Below, one piece after another: positions 23,528-35,825 of a stretch of 64,000 nt of DNA (position 1 is the first letter of the stretch; each line of letters opens with the position of its first letter). Source of the DNA: Ignelater luminosus (lineage: Eukaryota > Arthropoda > Insecta > Coleoptera > Elateridae). The position numbers and the translations under genes were made by a program. The stretch spans positions 177,410-241,409 of the forward strand of contig VTPC01091309.1 in the NCBI GenBank assembly GCA_011009095.1, read 5' to 3'. Below the pieces are notes generated by a model. The model did not search any database and was not told the DNA's origin. It saw nothing but the letters and a program-made list of their open reading frames with translations.

Positions 23528-24062
23528 AATAGTGTGGTTCACAAGTTCCATATTGGCTATTTTTTGCCTCACTTCACCAAAAATTAGGATCGAGGTGTCA
23601 TTCGATTCGGAATTGCATTTAGAAACTTTTCGAACATTTCGAAGTCCCGCGCAAAAAAATTCAAAAGTTATAAACAAATTCATAAAAACAAAAAAAGCGG
23701 TTTCGTTTTTTGCAAATATCTCGGAGAATATTGTAAATATCCAAAATCAAAAAAAAGATCCTTAAAGAGCAGGAAATTTCCTACAAAAAAGTCCTAACTC
23801 CAGGAATTGTACCACCAATATTTATAATTTTAATTTAGAGGTGAAAATAGGGCTAAATACGCGTGATCTGGCCGCTGCGCCCGCCGCTTAGCTTGCTTTC
23901 ATTAACAAAAAAATTTGTTTTTACCTATTGAATATAAATATTAAGGAATAAGAAAATTCAGGCATCATTGGGATACATGAATGAACAATAATCCATCGGA
24001 AAAAAAATTTTCCCACAATTTGTCTATTAGTTATGCTTTTGTAAACTAAAGAAATTTTACCC
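23528..24062 (+). repeat. Dispersed repeat, copy A (inverted partner at 58149-58690)
   Basis: From 'aaatagtgtggttcacaagt' to 'cttttgtaaactaaagaaat' this segment matches, on the opposite strand, 58149-58690 along its whole length with many substitutions and small indels. Landmarks in both copies are 'ttggctattttttgcct', 'gatcgaggtgtcattcg', 'acttcgaaatg' or its complement with 'cccgcgcaaaaaaatt', 'ttttgcaaatatctcgg', and a GC-rich patch 'gcgtgatctggccgc'. Both copies contain a short open frame beginning MWF(T/A)SS. Indels put the frames out of step, so I treat it as a non-coding repeat of unknown class. Confidence 0.8.
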
Positions 24063-24069
24063 ATTGAAA

Positions 24070-24470
24070 ATTTACATAAAAACCATGATATTTTTTAAAT
24101 TAAAAACCCGAGATTTTTTTCCCTTCTTGAACTTATCTCCAAAGGCTACAAAACAGATCCCCGTTGGAAAAATCTAAAAATTATCAATCTCCACTTTTTT
24201 ATAAACAATCAAAAATTGATAAAATGGTAAAAAAACGAAATTTTTTATCAACTTCTTGTCTTGAATACATACTTTAAAGTTTTTTGTTGCAGCTCTAAAT
24301 CTATCATCTCTCGAATATTTTCTAAGAGATCTTGTATTTTTTTTATTTGAAAGACTTGAGGTTGGCAATCACATTGATATTAATATTATTTAATTATTCT
24401 CTTAATTTATATTTTTTCATTTATGTCTATATTCATTTCTATTAACATCAGCAGTATAGCTTACTGTTTC
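24070..24470. other. Unassigned AT-rich DNA, possibly part of a retroelement 5' region
   Basis: On the minus strand at about 24270-24370 the text KKIQDLLENIREMIDLELQQ is readable. It is coiled-coil-like and would suit the N-terminal part of a non-LTR element lying 5' to 3' from the repeat at 24681-24765, but I cannot assign it. Confidence 0.25.
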
Positions 24471-24471
24471 T

Positions 24472-24690
24472 TTTCCTCTTGATTTTCTTCGGTACTCACA
24501 TTTGTTTCTTTAGATGTAACATTTTTGATTTCAATTTCACTTTTAACCTCTTGTACATAAATTCCCTCCTTTGTATTTCGTGAACCTTTCATCTCAATCA
24601 TCACATCTCTTACTTGTTCTTGTTCTTCGTTCTCTTCTTCTTCCCTTCTTATTATCTTTCCAGACCTAGTGATTGTTCTTATTAAGTTTT
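24472..24690 (-). pseudogene. Charged open stretch, possible N-terminal ORF fragment of a non-LTR element
   Basis: About 72 codons are open on the minus strand: RTITRSGKIIRREEENEEQ, then EQVRDVMIEMKGSRNTKEG and a Glu/Lys-rich end before the stop near 24472. It begins immediately after the 85-bp direct repeat 24681-24765. The other copy of that repeat precedes the endonuclease domain of the RTE-like element at 27640. One reading is that it is the 5' coding part of a second, tandemly placed element copy. There is no domain I can name and no proof that it was ever translated. Confidence 0.3.
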
Positions 24691-24765
24691 ATTTTACTCT
24701 ATATTTTATTTTTTTGTTTTATTAAAATTTGTTTTTTAACTAATAATTTTTTAATATACTCTGAC
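24681..24765. repeat. 85-bp direct repeat, left copy
   Basis: The segment begins attaagttttattttactct and contains 'aaaatttgttttttaactaa' and 'attttttaatat'. It matches 27647-27731 in the same orientation with about a dozen differences. The two copies bracket the RTE-like element. Confidence 0.8.
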
Positions 24766-24799
24766 GTTTATCATACATACTTACTTACTTAATGCTAAA

Positions 24800-27640
24800 A
24801 CCTTTCTATCTTTCGGTGTGAGGCTGTGTGGAGTTGAGTTTATGCTGTCTTCTTGCAAATTTTCCACTAAATCTTTCTGTTTTTTGCCACTCTTCTCACT
24901 TCTTTCTATTTTATTCCCCTTCAAACTATGGATTCCTTGGCCATCCTCTCTTCGCTTTTCCTATAGGTCTTGCTTCATACACCTTTCTAGTAAGTCTGTT
25001 TTCACTCATCCTCTGGACATGTCCCATTCATCTGAGTTGTCCTTGTTGAATCGTCCGAGTTGCCTCGGACATCTTTAGCTGTTCTCTATATACTTGATTT
25101 TTTATTCTATTTTTCTTCGTTTTATTTTCAATCTTATTTCCGTAGCATTTATTTCATTTCGTTGTCTTTCGCTAGCGGTCCATGTCTTGCAACCGAAAGT
25201 CAGGATGAGCTTTACTATTTTCTTTACTACTTTTACCTTTGCTGATTTTGGAACTTTTTTTTCCCCAAAGAAATGTGTTTTAAGGGCGTTAAAAAGATTA
25301 CCCGCTTTTACTATTCTCTAATTTATCTCGTCTTCCAAGTTTCCTTTATTGTTTGTGATGCATCCTAAATAACTAAATTTATCTACTTGTTCGATTTTCT
25401 GCCCATTTGTCATTATATTATCCTGCTTCTGTTCACTTCCAATGACCATGACTTTTATTTTCTGTAGGTTAATTTCCATGTGTATTTTCTTCAATTGTTC
25501 ATTAAATAGATTCATGTTGTGTTGCAGGTTTCATCCGGAGTCTCCCAATATTGCCATGTTCTCTGCGTAGCATAGTTCCGTAATATTAATCTTTCGCATT
25601 TTCCAAACTCCTACTGTATATTTTTTTTATTTCTTTTACATCTCTTAATTGCCTCATCCAGCATTAGACTGAACAGTATTGGGCTTACAATGCAGCCTTG
25701 TTTTAAACCAGCTGAGCTAGTGAAGCTTTCTGACTTCTCGTTTATTATTCGAACATAGCTTTTCGTCTCATTATATAGGCTCTTTATGCATTTTATTAGT
25801 TGCTCATCTACTTGTCTATTCCTCATTGTGTCCCATAGATCATCTCTTTTAATTTTATCAAAAGCTTTTATTAAGTCCACGAAACATACATGCACTCTCT
25901 TTCGGATCTTATAGCCTTCTTGCTAATCTGTCTTGGTATAGACACTTGATCTTGTATGCCTCTTCCTTTTCGAAAGCCTGTTTGCGAGTCTTCTAGTTCA
26001 TGTTTGATACTCTGACATAGTTTTTCTTTTAGAATTCTGGTATAGATTTTCTCCACCGTACTTGTTAAGGTTATACCTCTGAAATTGCTGCGGCTTTTAC
26101 TATCTCCTTTTTTGAAAATGGGGATTATTATACCTGTTCTCAAGTCCTTTGGAGTTTTTTTTCTTGCTATTAAGTTCAATAGACTGAGTAGCTCTTGTTT
26201 ATCTTCATCTTGTAAATATTTTATCATTTCGCCAGTGATTTCGTCTTCTCCAGGGGCTTTCCCCATTTTTATTTTCGATATTGCATCGTCTACTTCATCC
26301 TTTGATATATATGGGCTATCTTCTTGTGAGGTCTTGCTGTTATTCGGCCTTTGCATTTCTTCATTCTTATCTTCCGTTATTACATCTTCTTTGAGTAGGT
26401 CCTTGAAGTATTTTTTCCAGCGGTTCATAATATCTTCTTGCTTCGTTAGTATGCTTCCTTCCTTGTATTTTATGTTACTAATGTAGTTTGTTTGGGGTTT
26501 TTTAAAATGTTTTAGCATGCCATAGAATAATTTTTGATTTTCTTTGTATGCATTTCCAATTTTAGTTTTAAGGTCTATCTATGCTCTTTGCTTGCTTTCT
26601 TTTACCACGGTTTTTACTATTGTCCTTTTATATGTTTCGTAATCTTGTGGTTTTCTTCCTGTTATACATTTTCTCGATGCCTTCTTCTTTTTTTTTATTA
26701 CATTCTTAATTTCCTCTGTCTACCACGCTGTTCTTTTTATTTCTGCCTCTAATAATTTTCTTTTAGAATTTTTCCATCTTATTTCTATTATCTCTTGATT
26801 TTCCTGTATGCGCCGTCTCTTTGCCAGTTCTCTTTTGTATCTTTGTTGCGTTTCTATATTTCTCAATTTATATGTTTGTACTTTTTCCTTTATTATTTTC
26901 CTTTTTGTTTCAGTGATGGTTTGTATGCTTGTTATGTAGTCCATTTGGACCAGGAAATGGTTTCCTATCTCTGCTTCTCTTTTTACGCATACATTTTTTA
27001 CGCTTTTCCCTAATTCGATGTTTACTAAGAAATAATCTATAATGGACTTTTCATTTCTACTTGGTCCTTCACGTGTGGACATATGAATATTTTTATGTTT
27101 AAATTTTGTTTTCGTTATTATTAAGTCATTTTCAATGCTCAGATCGATAATTCTTCTTCCATTATCATTTAAGGTTATTTCTCCTTTTCGCCCCAACTAT
27201 CTTTCTAATCCCCAATTTTCATTGCCGATTCTTCCATTTAGATCTCCCATTATTACTGTCTTGTTATTTGTGTTTCTATCAATTTTTATTTGTAAGGTTT
27301 CAAATAATTCCATCTTGTGCGTCTTTGTTATGACCATATCCTACTATTAATGTGTGGTCTTTTGATTCTATTTTTACGACCATCGTTATTATTCTTTCCG
27401 TTTTCATTTTAACATCAATTACGTTATCTGTCACTGCTTTGCATGTTATGATAGCTACTCCTGCTTTGGCTCTTGTGCTATTATCAACCCCTGACCACCA
27501 TATAGTCTATCCTCCTTCTAGTATTTGGCTCCCTGTAGCTTTTCTTTTTGTTTTTGTTACTCCTAATATACTCATATTCCTCTCTTTCATTTCTTCAATT
27601 ATCTCCAATTCTTTCCCGTTCATGGTTTTCACATTCCATG
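24800..27640 (-). pseudogene. RTE/CR1-like non-LTR retrotransposon (endonuclease + reverse transcriptase), broken
   Basis: The minus strand carries almost the whole polyprotein of a non-LTR retrotransposon that copies its RNA into nicked DNA. An APE-type endonuclease opens with ETWNVKTMNGKELEIIEEM at about 27640-27590, with NSTRAKAGVAIIT near 27470 and IIDYFLV around 27020. A linker of charged helices follows (26720-26990). The reverse transcriptase runs from KMGKAPGEDEITGEMIKYL (about 26225-26280) through GIIIPIFKKGD, FRGITL, DSQTGFRKGRG, FVDLIKAFDKI (about 25850-25890) and GLKQGCIVSP (about 25670-25710). The active-site box reads YAEN at about 25570 instead of YADD, so the catalytic aspartates are lost. 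The thumb region reads KFSYLGCITNN (about 25365-25400). The end is LNSTQPHTER near 24812. Frameshifts at about 27200, 26520, 25880, 25610 and 25320 and many stops in the last 400 bases confirm decay. Confidence 0.85.
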
Positions 27641-27646
27641 TTTCCG

Positions 27647-27731
27647 ATTAAGTATTATTTTACTCAATATTATATATTTTTATTATGTTAAAATTTGTTT
27701 TTTAACTAATTATTTTTTAATATGCTATGAC
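27647..27731. repeat. 85-bp direct repeat, right copy
   Basis: This is the partner of 24681-24765 in the same orientation. It sits directly upstream of the endonuclease start of the RTE-like element. It could be a 5' UTR segment shared by two tandem copies, or the trace of a template jump. Confidence 0.8.
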
Positions 27732-28780
27732 TATGTTACATTCGTTCATCATATATATGAGTTCGAATTTAAATTCGAGCCCCACTGGTTCTGCGCAATA
27801 AAATATGTAATGCTCCATGTTGGTTGTGATATTTAATATGCTATACTTATCAATTAGTAATTGATACCATTAACATATATATTTTGTTGTCTTAGGGCTA
27901 TTTCAATTACATTCCTTAATTTTAAGTTTTAATACTTTTTCAAAAAAAATGTCAAAATTGATTATTCAGAGGTTGTTTGTGATGGCATTCGAAGAGTTTA
28001 TTTATCTTTTCATCATCATGACTTTTCCTTTTTATTTATGTATAAGCTCACATTCTAAATATCATTACAATTTATAATCTCGATTTTCGTATTATAATAG
28101 TAATAATTTCAACATTAATACAACTGAGGGCAGGAATTCCAAATTTTAGCAGTTACAAGAATTTATTTTGTTAGTCTCTAATCTATGCTCTATACAAGTC
28201 ATCAATTTTGTTCCTAAATGAGAGAAGTTTAATTTGTACGGAAAGCTCCTGTACATTTCAAAGAAGAAAGCAAAAACAAAATCTATTAAACTTCTCTAAA
28301 GGCATTAAACTTGTTTTCTAGTGATTTGTAGTTAGTTTTAAACACGAGAAATTTATCTCATCTTTGTTTACCAATCTCACTTTTATTTTACTTTTGGAAA
28401 TTTTGTTTTCGAAAAAAAAACAAAGGAAAATTGTTCTTTCCTCTTCCCAATATTCTGAACTTTATGTCTTATAACTTCGGCCTGTTTACAAACAGGAAGG
28501 TTACATTTAGCTTACTTAACAAGATTTACCTTTTAGCATTTAGGGGCTTGTTATAATAAATCAATATCACATTTGAAATTGCACCCAGCTATAAAAAAGG
28601 AAACGGAAAATATTGAAATTTGCTAATAGATAGTTTACCACTGTTAAATGGATTCTATAACACAAGCGTTATTAGAAATTTATTCTTTTTATCTAGCAAT
28701 TTAACTTGTTGGCATGGGTTTTCAGAATTTCTATTATATTCTATCTGTTTATTACGCATTTTTAACACAATTTTACAATA
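27732..28780. other. AT-rich DNA, no gene seen
   Basis: The only structure noted is the perfect 16-base palindrome TCGAATTTAAATTCGA at 27762-27777. No coding remnant was recognised. Confidence 0.4.
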
Positions 28781-29580
28781 ATATCAAAGTGTAAGTGCGA
28801 GATTCTTAAAATGCATACTATTTATGGTAATCAGATCTTGAAATCCTTTGGAAAGACAAAAATCTCTTAAAGTTGTAATTTTAAAAGAAACTTTCAACAA
28901 AGATTTAATTCTAATGTTTTTGCAAAAAGAGTAACGAAGAAACTGAAGGCAGATTAGTAAAAGGTACAAGTGTATAGACTGGTTTTGCTTTTTTTGTGTT
29001 GAACGCTGCTGTGACCAACTGTAATAATTACTGTTCATCTTCAAAATTTTGGTTAAGCACATGATTCTTGACATAACTCCAGAGGAAAGAAATCTAACGG
29101 TGTTAGAGCAGATGATCGTGCAGGCCAAGGTACTGCAGAATGCATTAATTTATAGCATAAGAAATCAAAATAACCCTATCATGTTTACATCATTAGAATC
29201 GTGATAACAAGAGCTATCCAAAACAACTTTCAATTGTTTTTTCGCCTATTTAAAAAAATGAGGTGATGATGGTTACTCGAAACCGAAACGTTGTACAGGA
29301 ATTTTGTTAGCGTATTTTGATAGAGAACAAAAAGTGGCAATGAAAAAGTGGTTTTAGTTTTCCGATATCTCTTCAAATAAATAAAAGAAAAAATAAAACG
29401 AAAATCGAGAAATCTACTTTTTTTTAAATATCGCTGAAACTATCCAAGATATCTACATTTTGCAAACACCAACAAAAAAGTCTATAAATAGCCAACCTTT
29501 GTCCCATTTAACCGATCCTGTATCTCTTACCGTTTCCAAGATCCCCATGCTGTGCATCCTTATTTTGGACACACTGTATA
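28780..29580 (-). mobile_element. Tc1/mariner-superfamily remnant with one terminal repeat
   Basis: Near 29060-29130 the minus strand reads VPWPARSSALTPLDF, and after a one-base shift FFLWSYVKNHVLNQNFEDEQ (28985-29065). This is the third-aspartate region (RSPDL.P.DFFLWG) of transposases in the IS630/Tc1/mariner superfamily. At 29559-29580 the sequence ends in 'ttttggacacactgtata', whose reverse complement TATACAGTGTGTCCAAAA looks like an element start with a TA border. The transposase body between these points is largely deleted, and no opposite end was found. Confidence 0.5.
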
Positions 29581-31445
29581 TTACCCAAAAAATACTATAA
29601 AAAACCATTTCTAAAAATAGGATACATAAGTTTATAACACCGTTTGATATGAAAGAATATAGACACTAATTTAACAAAACGGGAAAAATTTAAGAACAAA
29701 CTTCTTTCAAAATAATTCATTTAAATGTATCTTGTTTTTTTCGTTTTTCACAAAAATTCAGAAAAGTATATTAAACCTCCTATTTGCTGAAAAATGTCTG
29801 AAAAAGGTCGATAGGTCAACTTTGGCAAACAAGCGAGCGGTGATTATCTTTTATATGTTATAAAAGTCCAAAGTTCGCAGAAAAGCAATAAAGAATGGCC
29901 GAATAAGAAAACGCCTCAGTTTGGGATTTCAGTTCTCACACAATTTATGGTTAACGTGGGTGAGATTCCTGGAAAATTCATCTGCAGTATGTGCACCCTT
30001 TAGCGGAACTCTATCTAAATGGGGTGTAGAGATTCAATACACTTCCTAGAATATCTCTATCCGTGGGGTTTATCTGTGTCACATAACACTACCCCAAAAC
30101 CAATTAATCAATCTCATTCATTCACTAAAACCCTTTATCTGTTAGAACATATCGCGCATTTTGTGCATTTACATAAATTCACTACTTCTATTTTTCAATA
30201 CTTTTCACTATAATTACTATTCTAAATAGGTTATTATAAACATAAAACAAAAAATTTTATCTATGGAGGTACATAATGCGTAATAACCTATATTTGCTCT
30301 ATTTATCTGACTCCTATAAAAAATTCATCCGCCATTATTTTTAAAACACACACAATAAATACTAATTCTCTTATAAATCGAAAACGTTCCCGTTCGTTGT
30401 GTATTACAATAAAGCTGCCCTGAAAGCTGAACGTAGTACCCTTGGAAATATCATGGTCATTTTCCTACCCTGAAACGATTCAGGGTAAAATCCATGAACC
30501 TGAGCCTATGGAGGTCGAACCTTGACCACGGCTTCAACAAGGGCTGTGCCCGCGACCTTGCCTCGCGCATATTCAGGGTTGCAACGCATCGATCAGTGGC
30601 GTCGTCCGGGCAACCACGTTACCTGTTGCAAGGGACGTCACGACGCTTGACGTAATAACTCAGCCCGGTGTTCTCTTCGATACGATATCATTATTTATTT
30701 ATTTATACACGTATATACGCAATATCTCTTATTACACGTCGAAGCTACCTAATTACGTAAACTGTTTCACGGAATAAGTTCGTAAAGACGCAAATGTTAT
30801 CGACATAACAACTACATGTTAGTTTTAGTGTAATTGAATAAAAATTATCTGAATCACCCTGAATGCAACTAAAAGGGCAACAAATTTAAATTAATTGGAG
30901 TTTCAGAAAAAAAAACAGAAACGTCACACCTTTTTACGGTTTATTGTTTGCTTATTGCGTGTTGATATTTAACTACCCTTAGAACAGGAAATTTTTAGTT
31001 GAAAAAATCTTATTTTAGATCATTGGGATTTTAATAGAATTTAGATTATTCGTAGAAGTCATAGTCATGGGAAAAAGCAGGAGGAAAGAAAATCTTGAAA
31101 TCACTTGAATATCCAATGAATATAAATGATAGGAAGGATCTTCAAAAAACTAAGTAAAGCAAAAGCCATTCCCTTAATAAAAGTAGATTTGCTGTAGAAG
31201 AAAGAGGGGATTTAATGAAACCTCTAGTTTCGGGCCCAGCAACAATGGAAACTCCTTCAAGGTCGAATCTCTTTATTTTTTGCAATTTAAAAGTCTTAAT
31301 GGCGTTAAATATGCTTGAATCTCACAACCATCCCATGCTAACGAGGAAATCACTCAAAATCAAAGTTTCATTTAAAGTTTCTTTTTTTTTTCTTAATATT
31401 TTGGGAACGATATTAGATATTAAAATGAGAATTTTTTTCTTCACA
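29581..31445. other. No recognised gene; GC-richer island at 30400-30680
   Basis: The island contains a perfect 9-bp stem with a 4-base loop (TACCCTGAA-ACGA-TTCAGGGTA, 30466-30487) and stands out from AT-rich surroundings. I see no frame, tandem unit or terminal repeat that would identify it. The rest is AT-rich without structure. Confidence 0.4.
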
Positions 31446-31447
31446 TA

Positions 31448-31994
31448 CGGGTGGTGCACTTGATTTCGCACCATAGGGAAATAATATGTATTTGTAAATT
31501 TATTTAAATTCCTGCTTTCCACAATGTTGTCAAGGGAAATTTTGTTAATCCGTTAGTTGGGTAGATAATTAACTTTCATTTTAGCAAAAAAAAAGCAAAA
31601 AGAATGGTAATTTACGCAAAACTTCTAAAAAACTACTAAAATTCATTAAATATTAAAATTAAGTCATTAAATTTTATAAAAGTCAAATAATATGTGAACA
31701 TTTGCTTTTTTAAACTTCTAATAGTACACTTTTAAACATCCAATTAAATGTTGGAACAATTTACCACTGACTGCTACACAATAAATAAGCCAATCATAGA
31801 ATTCTAAGTGGATTTTGGTCACATTCTAGGTATTACGATCATTGCAACACTTTGTTATCTGTTTTCAATTGATAATTCACTAATATTTGTTTTTTAATAT
31901 TTATTAACAAATATTCACTTGAAAACATCGTGGGAAGCAGGAATTTAAATCAAGTGCTATTTCCTTATGGTGCGGAACCAAATACACTACACTG
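31448..31994. mobile_element. MITE-like element with about 90-bp inverted ends and TA borders
   Basis: The left end, from 31448, reads CGGGTGGTGCACTTGATTTC then GCACCATAGGGAAATA. The right end, in reverse complement from 31994, reads CAGTGTAGTGTATTTGGTTC then CGCACCATAAGGAAATA. The arms continue to match through 'atttaaattcctgcttt/cccac', 'atgttgtcaag/atgttttcaag' and 'tttgttaat' (left to about 31552, right from about 31895). TA dinucleotides stand just outside at 31446-31447 and 31995-31996. The 547-bp interior has no open frame. This is a non-autonomous Tc1/mariner-like element, old and diverged. Confidence 0.65.
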
Positions 31995-33074
31995 TATAGC
32001 TTTTTATACTCGTATTACTGTGTGAATGGGCAGAAATGCAAAGTGTTGCGCCTGTGAAAAGTAAGAACAGTCATCTAGTTTCTAATATCTACGAATAAAC
32101 AGGCAAGAATGGTTGTTTTTTCATAGGATGCACCGTTTTCGAGTAAAATAGAGTTTTTCGAAGCCCTACAATGTCAAAATTGAATAATACTTACTGACAA
32201 TCAAAGATCACAGGTTCAAATCCTATTTAGGACTGAATACGTATCTTACATAGATTATAAAAAATTAAATATTAAACCTTGTAATTCTCCAAAGATGGAA
32301 TCCGTTGAGAAAATATCAGTTATCAAGCTTTATGATTCGTTTTTTCAATATCTTTTGAACACAACATGCAATTTTTTACATGTTTTGTACTCTACGACAT
32401 CTACTGTTATTGAATGTCATTTGTCGAGACATCCAATGCAGGAAGGTGCAACGACTCCATATAACTAACTCGCTCTTCAAATCTACAAAAAAGAAACCCT
32501 ATGAAAGACATAAGAATATTTTTTTGTCCCGAAATTATCCATAGGGGTTATGAAAATGAAGTACCGTTTTAAAAGGTGTTTGCACTTTCCTTCATGATAG
32601 CTGTATTCACACCATAGCTAGTACAGACACAAAAAAATAAAAGCTATGTTGCTCATAGGTTCTGTGACGCTTTTTTCGGTCGGTGGACATCACTCAAGGT
32701 GACGTCTCTGCTCGAGCGCCAGAATACGTGACGCGTTGTCTTACTGGTGCTCGATCGATCGGTGCTTGGACGCCAGACAAAGGCTCCCAGGCAGCTACCG
32801 TGGAGAAACGGTGACTCTAGGGGTCGATGGCTGAAAGAACACTGCTGTAGGTATCACAATAAAATAAAACAATAATGTAAACCCCAAGCAATATCTATTC
32901 GCACACCAAAATAATATATATACACAAGCAGGTCTAGATCTATGCTTACTCCAACCAAGCCATGCAGCAGCGGTACAATTGGGCACCGGCTGTACGCTGT
33001 ACGGGTTCGGTTCGGGTACGGTGCCCAGCGGGAGTACGGGTTGGTGAGGAAGCAAGCACGGGACCAAGACCAAA
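31995..33074. other. No recognised gene; GC-richer from about 32650
   Basis: From 32650 to 33480 base composition shifts towards G+C and includes the tandem repeat described next. Open frames on both strands between 32795 and 33189 reflect that composition. A tRNA-like B-box text (ggttcaaatcc) lies at about 32213, but no A box or cloverleaf was found upstream. Confidence 0.4.
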
Positions 33075-33310
33075 GACGGCTCCTACGCGCAACCTCGTGG
33101 TTGGTCGCAGACCCAGCTTTGGTGGGAAGGTTGAATCGGAGTAGTTGCCAGTGAAGACGGCTCCTACTCGCAGCCTCGCCGTTGGTCACACTCCCAGCTC
33201 CGGTGGAAAGAATGAATCGGAGTTGTCAGCTGAAGACGGCTCCTACTCGCAGCCTCGCCGTTGATCACACTTCCAGCTCCGGTGGAATGGAGTCAGGGTT
33301 GAGGTAGAAG
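33075..33310. repeat. Tandem repeat, three units of about 80 bp
   Basis: Units start with 'gacggctcctac' at 33075, 33156 and 33235, giving periods of 81 and 79 bases. Each holds 'tcgcagcctcgccgttg' then 'cacactcccagctccggtgg' and most end in 'gaatcggagt'. The second and third units are the most alike. The third decays after about 33290. Confidence 0.85.
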
Positions 33311-35825
33311 TGAGACAGGTACAGCGAACGGTAGGGATAGGGTGCCAATGCGGTGATACTTACTAACCCTTAAATACTCACTATGGTTTAGGATGTCAAC
33401 TGGAAGGAGAATTCGCTGGATTGGTCAATTTGAACAGCTGAGTTCAACTGCCTAAACGGCACTCGGGTAACTAAACCACGGCCCTTGCATTTTATAATAA
33501 TATAAATAATGTAATTAATTATACAGCCCTCAACGGAGTTAATTCGTGAGGGATGTATCGAATAAATTTACAATAATCGGGATGCAATCTCTCTTAAATC
33601 GGAGCTTATAACATTTCAAAGCATACAAACATAAAATTATTGCAATTACATAGTAAATAATTAATAATTAAATATTTATCACAACTATAACTGAAATAAA
33701 ATTATATCAGAAACATTTCTTCTAATATTAACAATCGAATTTGCACAAGCATATCTACCAGGCCAGCCGGCAGGCAGGTGTACATAGTGATAGCGAACAA
33801 TAATAACAAAAACCGCAATTTAACAATACGGTATTTAATTTAAAAATAAATTATAGTAACTTCGTTACAGTTTATATAAGAAATTAGTAAGTAATTAGCA
33901 AACAAGGCAGATGCACACATCTTTGCATTGAACGGTTTTATATCCTTCCATATATTCCACTTTTTGACAGAATTTTATACAAATTGAATTTAGCTGCCCG
34001 AGGCAGACCTTTCATAGTAAGAGAATCAAATAAACTAAAAGCTAATTTGATCAAAATACAAAATGTAACAGCGATCGTTAGTATCTTTTACATCAAAATG
34101 AAGCGAAAACCAATTTTAACAATCATCTTCTACTGTCTCAAGCACACATTTAACTCTGAAATACGCATGTTATATAAAATATTAACAATTGCTTGTAAGT
34201 CTGGTCTCCCCTTTAAAATTGATTATAGTCTTTAGGTAGAAAAAATCTTTGCTCAGATAAGAAAGTAACATACTATTGTAAATAGGTTGTAACGTTCACT
34301 GTTTGCTTCCGTTACATGTTATATTTAATCTGTGCTTCCGGTGTGTTTTTGTATTTTCTTTTAATACTTTTCTCTCGATGGAGAGATTTTTCGATAGTGA
34401 TGAATCCACTCTGAGAGGTTGATAAATCTTGTTCTAGTGTTTCGACATTTTTGAAGTCAATTTAGGATTGATGAACTTTTCTATTTATATACACAGTGTG
34501 TTCATTTTAAAACGATCCACCATTCATATCTGGTAAACAAATGGAGATGTCGAAATAAGAAAAAACTCGTTGATTTATTTACCGAGGGGAACATTAAAAT
34601 GCATAATTAACTCAATAATAGAGGGCGCTGTGCTCGCTTTAGCACACATAACCTGGAAATCTTAAACGGCACCCTACCACTTATGATACATCGTTGCAAA
34701 GAGAGTAACAATAGCAATCTTTTGGTGAAAACAAAATTGAGATCGGCCTACTAGATGAAATATTGCAGCACAAAATGTTCCGTTTTAGTTTTGCGTTTAA
34801 ATTGTGTTAGTTAAGTAAATAGACGCATTTTAATTGTTTTGGTACTTATTTCGGATATGAAACAAATGACCGTACACATCTGTAATTGAATAATTTAAAT
34901 TGAACTATCAACAGAAAGTCAAAACAAAAGAAAAGAAATAACCCAAGATGGGCAATCTTTTAAAGGAAGTACCTAAGCTAGCGACTCATATTAGCAGACC
35001 AGTTCACACTATTCGATTTCAAATAGCCTTTCTAGTAATTCATAAAGAAATCTACACACGCCACTGACACTAGCGTAGCGACATCTGTTCGAAATATCGG
35101 TATTAGCCACCAACCATTACTTCAAGGTCATCGGTCGGCGTTTGAAAAGAACAAAGGATTTTTGAAGGGTCGTTCTACTTACTCATCTATATACTATGAC
35201 TGCATTGTCGACTAAATAAGCAAAACTGACAACAGATGTCACGTAATGAAAATTCTTAGATTACGTACTGCAATGAGTACAGCGGGCTAAAATGGGTTAA
35301 ACGAATTCATATAAATAAAAAGAAAATAGTTAAACAAAAAAATAAAAACTTTACAATAGAAGAATACATTTATATATCAGAATAACCTGGATTGGATTCG
35401 AAATACGGTTTATGGTTGTTAACATACCTGCATTAGAGCCATTTTTATGTTTTAAACTATATACTGATTGGTCAAGATTTCTTGCCATCGTACAATGAAT
35501 ATATTTAGGGGCCAATTTAGTCGAAAACTGATAACTAGGGTTGGATAATACTTTAATATTTTTTTCCAAAATTCATCTTGTATCTTAAACTCAATATTTT
35601 TCCTAAGTACATTATAACGTTTTGCGTTTCGGTGAGAGGATTCAGAAATTCTACGCTAAATATCTGATCATATAAAATATTTCAGAATTAATATCCTAGC
35701 AAAGATACCTAAAGTACGAGTCTCTCAGGCACGATCAATAATGGATCCAAATTCAATCTGTTGGTACTCCTTTTTAATAAACTTGAAAGTCGTATGAAAA
35801 CACTTTGCCTCACCAAGGACGCCTT
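33311..35825. other. No recognised gene; one lone transposon-end-like motif
   Basis: At about 34491 the text 'tacacagtgtgttcatttta' resembles a Tc1/mariner-type terminus but no partner was found in this window. A short inverted text 'ccctca...tgaggg' occurs at 33527-33552. The remainder is AT-rich without coding traces I can name. Confidence 0.35.

Noticed and set aside
24818..27651. Many plus-strand open frames (Phe/Ser/Cys-rich, apparent membrane proteins)
   Set aside because: They are antisense shadows of the Lys/Glu-rich RTE-like polyprotein on the minus strand.
27762..27777. Perfect palindrome TCGAATTTAAATTCGA
   Set aside because: It is too short and AT-rich, with no partner or context, to claim a regulatory site.
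32208..32225. tRNA or tRNA-derived SINE suggested by a perfect B-box-like ggttcaaatcc
   Set aside because: No A box at the right distance and no cloverleaf pairing could be found.
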